This document shows, one piece after another, positions 17,427-27,230 of a stretch of DNA of 64,000 nt. A program made the position numbers and the translations under genes. The stretch is from Sterolibacterium sp. (GTDB taxonomy: Bacteria > Pseudomonadota > Gammaproteobacteria > Burkholderiales > Rhodocyclaceae). Under the pieces are notes generated by a model. That model was not told the origin of the DNA and did no database searches. It saw only the letters and a list, made by a program, of their open reading frames with translations. Within the stretch, counting starts at the first letter, position 1. Each line of letters opens with the position of its first letter. Location: positions 36,387 to 100,386 of the forward strand of contig JAQTOA010000012.1 of the NCBI GenBank assembly GCA_028713555.1, written 5' to 3'.

Positions 17427-18386
17427 TCAGGTCTTGCTGCCTTCCTGCCGGGTAAGCTGCAACAGGAGCAGTTTGGACAGGGAGAGGACAACAAAGGTAA
17501 TGAAGAACAGGATCAGGCCAAGTTCGATCAGGGAAGCGGTATAGATCGGCGATTCTGCTTCGGCAAACTCATTCGCCAAAGCCGAGGCAATACTGTTGCC
17601 GGGCAGAAACAGGGAAAATCCGCCAAACACGTTCATGTTGCCGATCAGGAAAGTCACCGCCATGGTTTCGCCCAGCGCACGCCCCAGGCCCAGCATGATG
17701 CCGCCGATCACGCCGACCTTGGTATAGGGCAGCACCACGTTCCAGACCACTTCCCAGGTCGTGGCGCCAACACCGTAGGCCGACTCTTTGAGCATGGCCG
17801 GCGTTACTTCAAAAACATCGCGCATCACCGAGGCAATAAAGGGAATCGTCATGATCGCCAGCACAATCCCGGCGCTGAGAATACCGATGCCGAGAGCAGC
17901 GCCGGAAAACAGCTCGCCGATGATCGGCAGCTTGCCCAGAGTATCGGCCATCATCGGCTGGATGTATTTCGAGAAGACGGGAGCAAACACCAGCAAGCCC
18001 CACATGCCGTAAACAATGCTGGGGATACCCGCCAGCAATTCAATTGCGATGCCTAGCGGTCGTTTCAACCAGGCGGGTGCCATCTCGGTGAGGAAAATGG
18101 CGATACCGAAACTGACCGGAACGGCAATGACCAGCGCTACCAAGGATGTCGCCAGGGTGCCGTAGATCGGAATCAGCGCCCCAAAACGCTCCATCGGCGG
18201 ATTCCATTCCCCCGACCAGATGAAGCCGAAGCCAAAGCGCTGTATCGCCGGCCAGGCGCCATAAACCAGGGAGACAATGATGCCTCCCAGCATCATCAGC
18301 GTGACCAGGGCAAACAAGCGCGTCAGGTTAAAGAATACCCAGTCGCCAATATTTCCCTTGCGCTTGGGCGTTATCTCTGCCGCCAT
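17427..18386 (-). CDS. pstC: Phosphate ABC transporter permease PstC
   Basis: PstC forms the membrane channel with PstA. The protein has six helices, a periplasmic loop ([20 protein letters not shown]) and the permease loop [22 protein letters not shown] placed the start at 18386 ([10 protein letters not shown]), giving 319 residues, the usual PstC length. A TTG start at 18470 would add 28 residues without a family match. No strong ribosome site is visible at either position. It follows pstS by about 120 bases on the minus strand. Confidence 0.93.
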   Translation of the reverse strand: MAAEITPKRKGNIGDWVFFNLTRLFALVTLMMLGGIIVSLVYGAWPAIQRFGFGFIWSGEWNPPMERFGALIPIYGTLATSLVALVIAVPVSFGIAIFLTEMAPAWLKRPLGIAIELLAGIPSIVYGMWGLLVFAPVFSKYIQPMMADTLGKLPIIGELFSGAALGIGILSAGIVLAIMTIPFIASVMRDVFEVTPAMLKESAYGVGATTWEVVWNVVLPYTKVGVIGGIMLGLGRALGETMAVTFLIGNMNVFGGFSLFLPGNSIASALANEFAEAESPIYTASLIELGLILFFITFVVLSLSKLLLLQLTRQEGSKT

Positions 18387-18509
18387 GATAGGAATCCGTA
18401 ACTGTCCGCCGCTAACCGACGCACTTGAGTAAGCTGCGATTTTATTGGAATCTGGCAGCGCCGGGGGCAATCGCGCGCTGCCAGAATGCTGCTTGGTCGC
18501 CGTCGATGC

Positions 18510-19559
18510 TTACTTGCCGATCCGCACCGGCTTGCCGGCGGCGTCCTTGATGTTGCCCCAGGAAGTATTGATGAGCTTGACCAGACTGTCTGGCAGAGGA
18601 ACGTAGTCCAACTCTTCGGCCATCTTGGCGCCGTTCTTGTGGGACCAGTCGAAGAATTTCAGCACTTCGGCGCCCTGCGCCGGCTTGTCCTGAACCTTGT
18701 GCATCAGGATGAAGGTGGCGCCGGTAATCGGCCAGCTGGTTTTGCCCGGCTCGTTGGTGAGAATCTCGCCGAAGTCGGACTTGCTCCAGTCGGCATAGGC
18801 GGCAGCCGCCTTGAAACTAGTGTCATCCGGCTGCGGATATTCGCCCGCCTGGTTCTGCAGCAGCGCATAAGTCATCTTGTTCTGCTTGGCATAAGCATAT
18901 TCGACATAACCGATGGCGCCCGGAATTCGCTGCACAAACGCGGAGACGCCCTCATTGCCCTTGCCACCAAGGCCGACTGGCCACTGCACGGCGGTACCCT
19001 CGCCGACCTTCTGTTTCCACTCCGGACTGACCTTGCAGAGATAATTGGTGAAGATGAATGTGGTGCCTGATCCGTCGGCACGGCGCACCACGGCGATGGC
19101 TTGGTCAGGCAGGGAAACCTTGGGGTTCAGCTGGGCGATGGCCTTGTCGTTCCACTTGACGATCTTGCCCAAAAAAATATCGGCCAATGCCGCCGGCGTC
19201 AGACGCAGCTCGCCCGGCTTGATGCCGGCGAGATTAACGATCAACACCTCGCCACCGATCACCGCAGGAAACTGCATCAGGCCGTCCTTTTCGAGAGCTT
19301 CCGTTTTGAGCGGCATATCGGTGGCACCGAAGTCCACGGTCTTGGCGGTAATCTGCTTGATGCCGCCGCCGGAACCGATCGACTGATAATTGATCTTGTT
19401 GCCTGTAGCCTTGTGATAAGCCTCGGCCCACTTGCCGTAGATCGGCGCCGGAAAAGTCGCGCCGGCTCCGGTAACTTCGGCAGCCATGGCCGGAGCGGCC
19501 GTTAGTACAATAGAGGCTGCAATCAGTGGCAGAGCAAACGAATTGAAACGTGTCGTCAT
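18510..19559 (-). CDS. pstS: Periplasmic phosphate-binding protein PstS
   Basis: A 349-residue secreted protein with a signal peptide (residues 1-26, cut near AMA-AEV) and the PstS core: [20 protein letters not shown], the phosphate-loop sequence GSGGGIKQI and [15 protein letters not shown]. It captures phosphate and delivers it to PstCAB. It is the first gene of the operon, and the region just upstream has a PHO box and a -10 element, so it is probably induced by phosphate limitation through PhoB. Confidence 0.96.
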   Translation of the reverse strand: MTTRFNSFALPLIAASIVLTAAPAMAAEVTGAGATFPAPIYGKWAEAYHKATGNKINYQSIGSGGGIKQITAKTVDFGATDMPLKTEALEKDGLMQFPAVIGGEVLIVNLAGIKPGELRLTPAALADIFLGKIVKWNDKAIAQLNPKVSLPDQAIAVVRRADGSGTTFIFTNYLCKVSPEWKQKVGEGTAVQWPVGLGGKGNEGVSAFVQRIPGAIGYVEYAYAKQNKMTYALLQNQAGEYPQPDDTSFKAAAAYADWSKSDFGEILTNEPGKTSWPITGATFILMHKVQDKPAQGAEVLKFFDWSHKNGAKMAEELDYVPLPDSLVKLINTSWGNIKDAAGKPVRIGK

Positions 19560-19594
19560 GGTGATCTCCGTGAAAAATCATATCAGGATGGGCT

Positions 19595-19628
19595 ATCTTA
19601 GCCGCCGATTGTGACAGGCTAGTTACAG
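19595..19628 (-). promoter_or_regulatory. PHO box and -10 of pstSCAB promoter
   Basis: On the minus strand CTGTAAC-TAGC-CTGTCAC forms two direct seven-base half sites four bases apart, one mismatch from the PhoB consensus CTGTCAT/CTGTCAC. Ten bases downstream is TAAGAT, a good -10, matching the PhoB promoter layout in which the box replaces the -35. It lies about 50 bases before pstS. Confidence 0.75.
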
Positions 19629-19689
19629 ACCACGAAATAGACTTCGGCCCCGGCCTTCTCTTCGGGAGCCGTCCGACGACAATCAACTG

Positions 19690-22374
19690 TTAAATATTGG
19701 CCCGCCTCAGCCATGCCTTGCGCACTTCCTCGGCTACCCACATCAGTAGGGCGCATGCAATGGCCAGCAGCCAGGCAGTCGCTGCGATCGGGGCCGTGCC
19801 GAACAGCCAATTTCCGGCAGGCGTGTAGATGATGAACAGGATCAAGCCCAACTCGGCGGCGAGGCCGATCAGAAGGTAGGGGTTGCTGAAGAATCCGAAG
19901 GACAGCGAGGACTTGAGCGGATGACGACAGAGAAAAATGTTCATCATCTGCATCACCACGATTGCCGCCAGACAAGCGGAAGTGGCTTGTAGATAGAGTG
20001 GTGCGGTCCGTTCCAGCAGCGTGCCGTAATGCCAGCCGGCCGCATCGAGAACGAAGAAGAACACCGCCATCGCCGCAGCTGCTTCGAGCGCGCCGAGAAA
20101 CAGATAGGCGCGTGCCATCAGCCCCCATGACAACAGCCGCTCGCCGCTCGCTCTGGGGGGCCGATTCATGACGTCAGGATCGGGTTTCTCGGCGCCCAAG
20201 GCCAGAGCCGGCAGCATGTCGGTGCCGAGGTCGACGGCGAGGATCTGGATGATGGTGAGCGGCAGCGGGACTCGCAACAGCACAAAGGCAAGATACGGCA
20301 CCAGTTCGGGGATGTTCGAGCTCAAGATATAGGTTAGGAACTTGCGGATGTTCTCGAATACCGCACGGCCTTCCTCGATGGCGGCGACGATGCTGGCAAA
20401 GTTGTCGTCGAGCAGGATCAGGTCGGCTGCCTCCTTGGCCACATCGGTGCCGGAAATCCCCATGGCGATGCCGATGTCGGCAGTCTTCAGCGCCGGCGCG
20501 TCGTTCACGCCGTCGCCCGTGACGGCGACGATCTCGCCCTTTTTCTTGAGTGCCGCAACAATCAGCATTTTCTGGTCAGCGGCGACGCGGGCGAAAATGA
20601 TTTCCTGCGCATCCAGCGCCAGTTGCAGTTGCGCCGGCGTCATGTGGCGCAAGTCGTCGCCGCCGATCACTACTGGCTGCTCGCCCTTGACCAAGCCGAT
20701 CTGGCGGGCAATCGCCAGGGCTGTGTGCGGGTGGTCGCCGGTCACCATGATGATGCGGATGCCGGCCGTGGCGCAACGCGCGATGGCATCGGGCACTTCG
20801 GCCCGCGGCGGATCTTCCAGCCCGACCAGTCCGCTGAGGGTCATGCCGCGCTCCTCGCTCGGCACGCCGTCCGTCACCGCGCAATGGGCGAAGGCCAGCA
20901 CGCGCAGGCCGGCTTCGGCCATTTGCTCTTGCGCCGCCAACAGACGCGTCCTCGCCGCCGCATCGAGCGGCGCGATTTTGGTACCGTTGCCGACATCAAG
21001 CCGGATCAAGTCACAAGCTGCAAGCACCGTCTCCGGCGCGCCCTTGCAGTAAAGCATGCGGCCATGCGGCGTGTCGCACAGCACCGACATACGCTTGCGG
21101 TCAGTGTCGAAAGGGATCTCATCGATGAGCGAGAATCCCGTGAGATCGCCGATCAGTTGTCGGCCCATGCCGGCCAGCGCCACTTCCATCGGATCGCCCA
21201 GCAGCTTGCGCTGGCCGTGGTCATTCACTTCTTTCAGGCTGTGGCACAGCGCGGCATTCACGAACAACTCGTGGTGGTCCTGCGTCAGGCGCAGCTGTGT
21301 CGCCAGTTCGGTCTGCTCAACGAAGCGACCGGCTAGCCAGAGGCGCTGCATCGACATGCGGTTCTGCGTCAGCGTGCCAGTCTTGTCGCTACAGATCACC
21401 GTTGTCGAACCAAGCGCCTCGACAGCCGGCAAGTGGCGCACCAGAGCATTACGTCTGGCCATGCGCTGGGTGGCCATGGCCAGCGACAGCGTCACCGTCG
21501 GCAACAGTCCTTCCGGCACATTGGCGACAATGATGCCAATGGCAAAAAGCAGGCTCTCCCAAGTCGGCAACCCCATCGCCTCGCCGACAAAAAATAGTGC
21601 GACACCCATCACCGTGGCGAGAGCCGCGACGATGCGAGAGAGGCGCGCAATCTCAAGCTGTAACGGCGAGGTGGTTTCTCCCGCCGTTTGCGTCAGATGG
21701 GCGATTTTGCCGAACTCAGTATGCATCCCTGTGGCATACACTACGGCACGTGCTTGACCAGATACCACCGAGGTGCCGGCGAGCACGATATTTTTGGCAT
21801 AGAGCGTCGATTCTTCTTCGCTCGGTTCGGTGTTGCGTGCTTTGGGCGAGGATTCACCGGTGATCGTGGCGGTATTGACGCGCAGTCCGAAGGCTTCGAT
21901 CAGGCGGCAGTCGGCCGGAACAAAGTTGCCTTCCTCAAGCAGCACGAGGTCGCCGGGCACCAGATCGGTGGCGAGAATTTCGACGATTTCTCCGCCCCGT
22001 AACACCTTGACTTTCTGCGGCAGCAACTGGCGCAATGCCGCCACCGCCCGTTCGGCCTTGTATTCCTGCCAGAAGGAGAAGATGCCGTTGATGACGATGA
22101 CGCCGACGATGGCGACGCCAAGGCGGGCCATGCCCTCGCCGGGGGCAAAATGCTCGGAGAGGAATGCCATTGCCGCGCCTATCCACAGGATGATGGCGAA
22201 GAAGTGGGTGAACTCGCGGGCGAAACGCAGCAACAGATTCTCGCGTCCCACCTCCTCGACATGATTCGGTCCGAACTCCGTTCGCCGTCGCACCGCCTCG
22301 GCCAGAGTCAGGCCGGCAGCGGTAGTTTTCAGGCTGACAAGCGCCTGATCGACGGTGAGGCTATGGATGCGCAT
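19690..22374 (-). CDS. P-type cation-transporting ATPase, P2 family
   Basis: The 894-residue pump has the actuator motif TITGESSP, the phosphorylation site CSDKTGTLTQNRM, the nucleotide-binding KGAPE and the hinge GDGVNDAPALKTADIGIAMG. In helix 4 it reads NVPEGLLPTVTLSLAMATQRMARRN. The NVPEGLL wording is closer to Na+/K+-type (IIC) pumps than to the PEAL of Mg/Ca pumps, so Na+ or K+ related transport is possible but not proved. I chose the start MRIHSLTVDQAL at 22374, because the upstream extension is basic and lacks family similarity. It is transcribed toward pstS with about 60 bases of free space around the PHO box. Confidence 0.88.
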   Translation of the reverse strand: MRIHSLTVDQALVSLKTTAAGLTLAEAVRRRTEFGPNHVEEVGRENLLLRFAREFTHFFAIILWIGAAMAFLSEHFAPGEGMARLGVAIVGVIVINGIFSFWQEYKAERAVAALRQLLPQKVKVLRGGEIVEILATDLVPGDLVLLEEGNFVPADCRLIEAFGLRVNTATITGESSPKARNTEPSEEESTLYAKNIVLAGTSVVSGQARAVVYATGMHTEFGKIAHLTQTAGETTSPLQLEIARLSRIVAALATVMGVALFFVGEAMGLPTWESLLFAIGIIVANVPEGLLPTVTLSLAMATQRMARRNALVRHLPAVEALGSTTVICSDKTGTLTQNRMSMQRLWLAGRFVEQTELATQLRLTQDHHELFVNAALCHSLKEVNDHGQRKLLGDPMEVALAGMGRQLIGDLTGFSLIDEIPFDTDRKRMSVLCDTPHGRMLYCKGAPETVLAACDLIRLDVGNGTKIAPLDAAARTRLLAAQEQMAEAGLRVLAFAHCAVTDGVPSEERGMTLSGLVGLEDPPRAEVPDAIARCATAGIRIIMVTGDHPHTALAIARQIGLVKGEQPVVIGGDDLRHMTPAQLQLALDAQEIIFARVAADQKMLIVAALKKKGEIVAVTGDGVNDAPALKTADIGIAMGISGTDVAKEAADLILLDDNFASIVAAIEEGRAVFENIRKFLTYILSSNIPELVPYLAFVLLRVPLPLTIIQILAVDLGTDMLPALALGAEKPDPDVMNRPPRASGERLLSWGLMARAYLFLGALEAAAAMAVFFFVLDAAGWHYGTLLERTAPLYLQATSACLAAIVVMQMMNIFLCRHPLKSSLSFGFFSNPYLLIGLAAELGLILFIIYTPAGNWLFGTAPIAATAWLLAIACALLMWVAEEVRKAWLRRANI

Positions 22375-22591
22375 GCGAGGGCGGACTGGTGGGCGGGAGA
22401 GCCTGATTGAAAACTCTACCACCAAGGCGCTGATCCCACCAGGGAACTTCCTCCGGGGCAGGACACAAAGCATCACCGGGAAAGGCAAAAACGTTCTGTA
22501 TGCCAGTTTGCTTGGTGAAGTAACTTATTGCACGCCTTTTCCGCTAAAATTCGATCTGTTGTATGAGATAAGCCATGCAGCATGCATGTCC

Positions 22592-22776
22592 GGGGTGCCC
22601 TGACGGCCAAATCAAAGGCCACTGGGTGAAACGGGAAACAGGTACGTGCCGCGACATCATGGCGCAATCCCTGTGCTGCCCCCGCAACGGTAAGGAAGCG
22701 CGAATCCATCAGAATGTCACTGGGCAATCAGCCCGGGAAGACGATGGATTAAATCTTCCGAGCCCGGAGACCGGCC
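22592..22776 (+). ncRNA. Cobalamin (AdoCbl) riboswitch
   Basis: The sequence has the conserved cobalamin-riboswitch series: an early GGGTGAAACGGGAA segment, then AATCCCTGTGCTGCCCCCGC with the AACGGTAAGGAAGCG arm, the CACTGGGCAATCAGCCCGGGAAG peripheral loop, and the B12 box GAGCCCGGAGACCGGCC at 22760-22776. Binding of adenosylcobalamin should lower expression of the downstream genes. It sits about 210 bases before the first transporter gene. Confidence 0.9.
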
Positions 22777-22904
22777 ACGGACATCAAAGAACGGAAGCGT
22801 CGCGGGGACGCGATGGCCGGCGATTCTCATGCCCCCTCCTCCCTGTGCGTTTTCTTATGCAACTAACCGGCTCGCGGGGACGCAAACCGGGAAGGAAGAT
22901 GATC

Positions 22905-22964
22905 ATGACCAAACCCATCCGCATCCCCGCGCTTTCATGCGCACACCAGGCCCCTTCCGCTTAG
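22905..22964 (+). CDS. Short ORF between riboswitch and transporter
   Basis: A 19-codon frame, MTKPIRIPALSCAHQAPSA, has a GGAAGGAAGATG ribosome site. The N-terminus looks like the beginning of a signal peptide that is cut short. It may be a leader peptide or a leftover from a deleted receptor or binding-protein gene that would normally stand here. Confidence 0.3.
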   Translation: MTKPIRIPALSCAHQAPSA

Positions 22965-22986
22965 CGTTCAATACGGAGTTTTTCCA

Positions 22987-23979
22987 ATGCCTAACCGCCG
23001 TCGTGCCCTGCTGATCCTGCTGCTGCTTGCGGCAGCCATGCTGGCGAGCATGGTCGCATCGCTGGTCGTCGGCAGCCTGCAGTTGGATCCGCTCGACGTG
23101 TGGCGTGCGTTGCTCGGCGAGGATGCCGGTCTTGCTGGCGAGGTAGTGCGCAATCTGCGTCTGCCGCGCGCCTTGGCAGGTCTAGCCTGCGGTGGCTTGC
23201 TGGCGTTGGCCGGCGCATTAATGCAAGTGCTGTTGAAAAATCCCCTGGCCGACCCCTATGTGCTCGGAGTTTCCGGCGGCGCCTCGGTGGGGGCGTTGGC
23301 TGCCATGCTGTTTGGTTTGCCGCTGCTGGTCCTGCATGCCGGCGCTTTTGCCGGCGCGCTGGCGGCGATGGTGGTGGTGTTCGGCCTGGCGCATGGCGAA
23401 GGCAGTTGGACGCAAACGCGGCTGCTGCTCACCGGCGTCATCGTCGCCGCAGGATGCGGTGCATTGGTGGCATTGATGCTTTCCATTGCGCCGGAAAATC
23501 AACTGCGCGGCATGTTGTTCTGGTTGATGGGCGACCTGTCGCAAACCGAATCGCCCTGGCCGGCGCTGCTGGTACTGCTTTTCGGATTGGCCTGCGTGCT
23601 GCCGTTTTCCCGCGATCTCAGCCTGTTGGCGCGCGGCGAATTGTCGGCGCAGGTCCTGGGCGTGCCGGTGACCAAGCTGCGCCTGCTGATTTATGCCCTG
23701 GCCTCGCTGTTCACCGCAGTAGCCGTCAACATCGCCGGCAGCATTGGCTTCATCGGCCTGATCGTGCCGCATCTGGTGCGTCTTGCCGCCGGGAACGACC
23801 TGCGCCTGCTATTGCCAGCTTCGGTACTGGTAGGCGGCACCCTGCTGGTGGCGGCGGATACCTTGGCGCGTGTCCTGATCGCGCCGCAACAGTTGCCCGT
23901 CGGTGTGCTGACGGCCTTGCTTGGCGTACCGGTATTCCTCTACCTGTTGTCGCGCCAACCCCGCAGGAGCGGTAGGTGA
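22987..23979 (+). CDS. FecCD-family ABC permease, probably cobalamin (BtuC-like)
   Basis: A 330-residue permease with about ten helices and the FecCD/BtuC signatures LRLPRALAGLACGGLLALAGALMQ, NPLADPYVLGVSGGASVGAL, and SIGFIGLIVPHLVRLAAGND. The cobalamin riboswitch upstream suggests vitamin B12 or a related corrinoid as the substrate. It overlaps the ATPase gene by four bases. No periplasmic binding protein or TonB receptor gene is in this stretch, so those parts must be encoded elsewhere or be lost. Confidence 0.9.
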   Translation: MPNRRRALLILLLLAAAMLASMVASLVVGSLQLDPLDVWRALLGEDAGLAGEVVRNLRLPRALAGLACGGLLALAGALMQVLLKNPLADPYVLGVSGGASVGALAAMLFGLPLLVLHAGAFAGALAAMVVVFGLAHGEGSWTQTRLLLTGVIVAAGCGALVALMLSIAPENQLRGMLFWLMGDLSQTESPWPALLVLLFGLACVLPFSRDLSLLARGELSAQVLGVPVTKLRLLIYALASLFTAVAVNIAGSIGFIGLIVPHLVRLAAGNDLRLLLPASVLVGGTLLVAADTLARVLIAPQQLPVGVLTALLGVPVFLYLLSRQPRRSGR

Positions 23980-24758
23980 TGGAACGCGCCGCACCGCTAT
24001 TGGCCGCAAGCGGCCTCGATATCGTGGTTGCCGGCAAAACGCTGGTGCACGGTCTGAAGCTGTCGTTATGCGAAGGGGATACGCTGGCCATCCTCGGCCG
24101 CAACGGCAGCGGCAAAACCACCTTGCTGCATACTCTTGCCGGACTGCGCCCTCCCTCTGCCGGCAGCGTCGAACTTTGCGGCCAGCCATACGCCAGGTTG
24201 GGGCCGCGTGCAGCCGCACACCTGCGCGGCTTGCTGGCGCAGACGCAAAGCGATGCCTTTCCAGCCAGCGTACTGGAAACAGCACTGATTGGCCGTCATC
24301 CGCACCTCGGCCGCTGGGACTGGGAGAGCGTCGCCGACGAGCGCATCGCCCTGGCAGCCTTGGCAGCGGTCGGACTCGCCGGTCTCGAGCAGCGCGACGT
24401 GCAAACCTTGTCCGGTGGCGAACGGCAACGCTTGGCAATCGCCACCTTGCTGACCCAACAGCCGTGGCTATACTTGCTGGATGAACCGCTCGCCTATCTC
24501 GATCTCAACCACCAAATCGCCATGCTCGATCTGGCGGCGCGCTATGCCAGGGATCGCGACGCCGGCTTTGTCGTCATTCTGCATGACGTCAATCTGGCGC
24601 TGCGCTATTGCCGGCGGGCCTTGCTGCTGTTCGGCGACGGTCGCTGGAAAGAAGGGCCAAGCGCGGAAGTGCTCAACGCGGAAAACCTTTCCGAGCTTTA
24701 TGGACACGAGTTGCGTACACTCGTCGATGGTGATTCCAGCTATTTCATTGCCGCCTGA
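23976..24758 (+). CDS. ABC ATPase of cobalamin/iron-type importer
   Basis: A 260-residue ATPase with Walker A LGRNGSGKTTLLH, signature LSGGERQRLAIATLL, Walker B YLLDEPLAYLDLNHQ and the H-loop ILHDVNLAL. Sequence wording such as ALIGRHPHLGRWDWES fits the FecE/BtuD/HmuV subfamily. It is coupled to the permease by a four-base overlap. Since the riboswitch controls both, corrinoid import is the likely role. Confidence 0.9.
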   Translation: MMERAAPLLAASGLDIVVAGKTLVHGLKLSLCEGDTLAILGRNGSGKTTLLHTLAGLRPPSAGSVELCGQPYARLGPRAAAHLRGLLAQTQSDAFPASVLETALIGRHPHLGRWDWESVADERIALAALAAVGLAGLEQRDVQTLSGGERQRLAIATLLTQQPWLYLLDEPLAYLDLNHQIAMLDLAARYARDRDAGFVVILHDVNLALRYCRRALLLFGDGRWKEGPSAEVLNAENLSELYGHELRTLVDGDSSYFIAA

Positions 24759-24780
24759 ATTTTAATCAGAGGAGAGTCTC

Positions 24781-25461
24781 GTGAAGAACATCCTGATTGC
24801 CTTGATCACCCTGTTTGTGGTTACTACCGCTCAGGCGCTTTCGCTCGGTGAACTGAGCAACAAGGATGCCGTCGGCGGCCTCAAGGAGGCTCTGGCGCAG
24901 GGGGCAGGCAAGGCCGTCGATCAACTCGCCAAGGCCGACGGTTTTCTCGGCAACCCAAAGGTGAAGATCCCTCTGCCGGAAAGCCTGCGCCAGGTAGCAG
25001 GCATGATGCGCAAGCTCGGCATGGGCAAGCATGCCGATGAACTGGAGACATCGATGAACCGTGCCGCCGAGGCAGCGATGCCGGAAGCGCGGACGCTGCT
25101 GGTAAGTTCGATCAAGCAGATGTCGGTGCAGGATGCCAAGGGCATCCTGACGGGGGGGGATGATGCGGCGACCCAGTATTTCAAGCGCGCCACCGCCGAA
25201 CCGCTGGCCGGAAAGTTCCGGCCGATCGTCAAGAAGTCCATCGCCAAGGTCAACCTCGCCGAGAAATATGACGAGTTCGCCGGCAAAGCCGTCAAGTTCG
25301 GCCTGGTCAAGGAAGACCAGGCAAACTTGGAGAATTACGTCACGGCCAAGGCGCTCGACGGTCTGTATCTGATGATTGGCGAGGAAGAACGGGCAATTCG
25401 CAAGGACCCGCTGGGCGCAGCGGGAAGCCTGTCGAAAAAGGTTTTCGGCGCACTGCATTAG
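24781..25461 (+). CDS. DUF4197 family periplasmic protein
   Basis: A 226-residue protein with a signal peptide (MKNILIALITLFVVTTAQA) and a helical body that matches DUF4197 in outline: a GLKEALAQGAGKAVDQL start, KVKIPLPESLRQVAGMMRKLG and AMPEARTLLVSSIKQM. The family has no known function. It starts 22 bases after the ATPase gene with an AGGAGAG ribosome site, so it may be read with the riboswitch transcript. That would be accidental or a hint of periplasmic assistance; nothing here decides. Confidence 0.85.
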   Translation: MKNILIALITLFVVTTAQALSLGELSNKDAVGGLKEALAQGAGKAVDQLAKADGFLGNPKVKIPLPESLRQVAGMMRKLGMGKHADELETSMNRAAEAAMPEARTLLVSSIKQMSVQDAKGILTGGDDAATQYFKRATAEPLAGKFRPIVKKSIAKVNLAEKYDEFAGKAVKFGLVKEDQANLENYVTAKALDGLYLMIGEEERAIRKDPLGAAGSLSKKVFGALH

Positions 25462-25846
25462 CTGAGAACACAGCATGACCTGACGACTGCCGCACCATCA
25501 GTTTGAGATGAGCGGGCGGCACTCTAGAGAAAAAGCCGGATATTCCGGTATGGCAGGGGGCAGAATTGCCTGAACATGCCGGAACGTTCAGGCCGGATGC
25601 GCCTGCACAGCAGTCGTACGTTGAGAAGCCGGTTGAGGAAGCGAAAGCTGCGCTGGTCAATAAAACATACGGTAAAAATGAAAGAGGCGGAAAAGTTTGA
25701 GGGAAATGCTCGGTCCGTTGAGTCGTCGCCTGAACATACCAACTCTCCTGCTGAAACGCCTGCTACCGGACTAAGATGTTAAAGCGCGCTGTCTGACGTT
25801 CTTCTCAGTGAAGGTATGACGGTCGGCAGGAGACGCAGAGTCTTGG
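25462..25846. other. Gene-free stretch with coding-like remnant
   Basis: No convincing gene is visible between the DUF4197 gene and the convergent MFS gene. A 62-codon open stretch on the plus strand at 25512-25700 reads like protein (APAQQSYVEKPVEEAKAALV) but has no start codon near its beginning and no match that I recognise. It may be a decayed gene fragment. No terminator or repeat stands out. Confidence 0.4.
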
Positions 25847-27058
25847 TCAGTGCTCGGTAATCCGACCCAGATATATCGCGATGGCGATGACCGTGCCAAT
25901 GCAGACCAGCAAGGTGATAGCGACCCCCGGCCAGCCAGCGTAGCTCCAGGGCCAGCCGGTGGCGCTGCCGATCACGCTTCCGCCCAGATAATAACTGGAC
26001 AGGTAGAGCGCCGAAACCAGCCCTCGACGTGGCCCGGCACGACCTCCCACCCAGCCGCTGGCAATTGCATGGGCCGCAAAATAACCAAAAGTAAAAATGG
26101 CCACGCCCAGAATAATGAGCGGCAGAGAAGCGTTCATGGTGACGACAATACCAACGGCCATGCAGATACTCATCATCAGGACGATGAGGCGGCGGCCCAA
26201 TCGGTCAACCAGATGGCCAGCCCATGCAGATGACATGCTGCCCACCGCATACAGGAGGAACATGCTGCCGATAGCTGCCGGCCCTAGGCTGTAAGGTGGA
26301 AGATTGAGGCGGAAGCCAAGATAGTTGTAGAGTCCAACAAAGACCCCCATGATCAGGAAGGCCGTCAAGAACAGCCAGGGCAAACCGGGGTCGGCGTAAA
26401 TTCTGCGCACGTCGGCCAACAGCAAACGTGGTTGCAGGGAGCGGGACGTGAAGTGGCGCGCCGGCGGCAGCAATCTCCAGAAGATAAGCGCCGCCCCGAT
26501 TCCGACCAGTCCGAGGAAGGCCAACCCGTAACGCCAGTTCAGCCACTCGGTGACCAGGGCAGCCAGGATACGGCCGAACATGCCTCCCAAGGCATTGGCG
26601 GCGATATAGATTCCCATCGCCCGACCTCGGGCATCGATGGCGATTTCTTCTCCCAAGTAGGCCATGGCCGCCGCCGGTACGCTTGCAATGCAGACCCCGA
26701 GTCCCGCTCGGCAAAGCAGCAGGAGAAAAAAATCGGGAGCAAGCGCCGAAACAAAAGCGAACACCGCCGCGCCCAACAAGCCGAATTTCATCAGTCGTTC
26801 CCGGCCATAACGGTCCGCGATCAGGCTCAAGGGGATCAGCAGCAATGCCATCGCGGCCGTGCCCGCCGATACGCTCAGGCTGGCGGTGCCGGGAGAGACA
26901 CCGAAGTCGTGCGTCAATTGAGGCAGTAACGGTTGGGTGCCGTAAAGCAGCGCAAAACAGGTAAACCCGCCAATAGCCAAGGCCAGATTGGCTCGCCGGA
27001 ATTCTTTGGTGCCTACCTGCAGACCCATTCCTGTTTCAGGATGGTTGGGGTTATTCAT
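25847..27058 (-). CDS. MFS transporter, YnfM-like
   Basis: A 403-residue transporter with twelve predicted helices and the MFS motif between helices 2 and 3 (LIADRYGRERLMKFG) and its repeat between helices 8 and 9 (HLVDRLGRRLIVL). The overall wording fits the YnfM/AraJ-like drug/sugar-efflux group (ALLYGTQPLLPQLTHDFG). It stands alone, convergent with the DUF4197 gene. The substrate is unknown. Confidence 0.85.
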   Translation of the reverse strand: MNNPNHPETGMGLQVGTKEFRRANLALAIGGFTCFALLYGTQPLLPQLTHDFGVSPGTASLSVSAGTAAMALLLIPLSLIADRYGRERLMKFGLLGAAVFAFVSALAPDFFLLLLCRAGLGVCIASVPAAAMAYLGEEIAIDARGRAMGIYIAANALGGMFGRILAALVTEWLNWRYGLAFLGLVGIGAALIFWRLLPPARHFTSRSLQPRLLLADVRRIYADPGLPWLFLTAFLIMGVFVGLYNYLGFRLNLPPYSLGPAAIGSMFLLYAVGSMSSAWAGHLVDRLGRRLIVLMMSICMAVGIVVTMNASLPLIILGVAIFTFGYFAAHAIASGWVGGRAGPRRGLVSALYLSSYYLGGSVIGSATGWPWSYAGWPGVAITLLVCIGTVIAIAIYLGRITEH

Positions 27059-27230
27059 GGGGTGGGAATTTATTGAAATTAGAGCTTCAGTTTGTCTTTG
27101 AATTTAGCCCGCCTGCTGAAAGCTTAGCAGAAGGGTGTAAAACTGATATGGCTGGATTGGCGCTTTTCGGGCTGTAGCGATCTGCCTTTGCGGTTACTAT
27201 AGTGGCATCTAATCCGCATGGGAGAAAACC

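Noticed and set aside
20342..21757. Long plus-strand open frames across the cation ATPase
   Set aside because: They are antisense to a gene with all P-type ATPase motifs, and their composition is Ser/Arg/Pro-rich without domains.
22575..22964. 129-codon frame overlapping the cobalamin riboswitch
   Set aside because: Most of it is the structured riboswitch RNA; only the last 19 codons have a ribosome site and they are listed separately.
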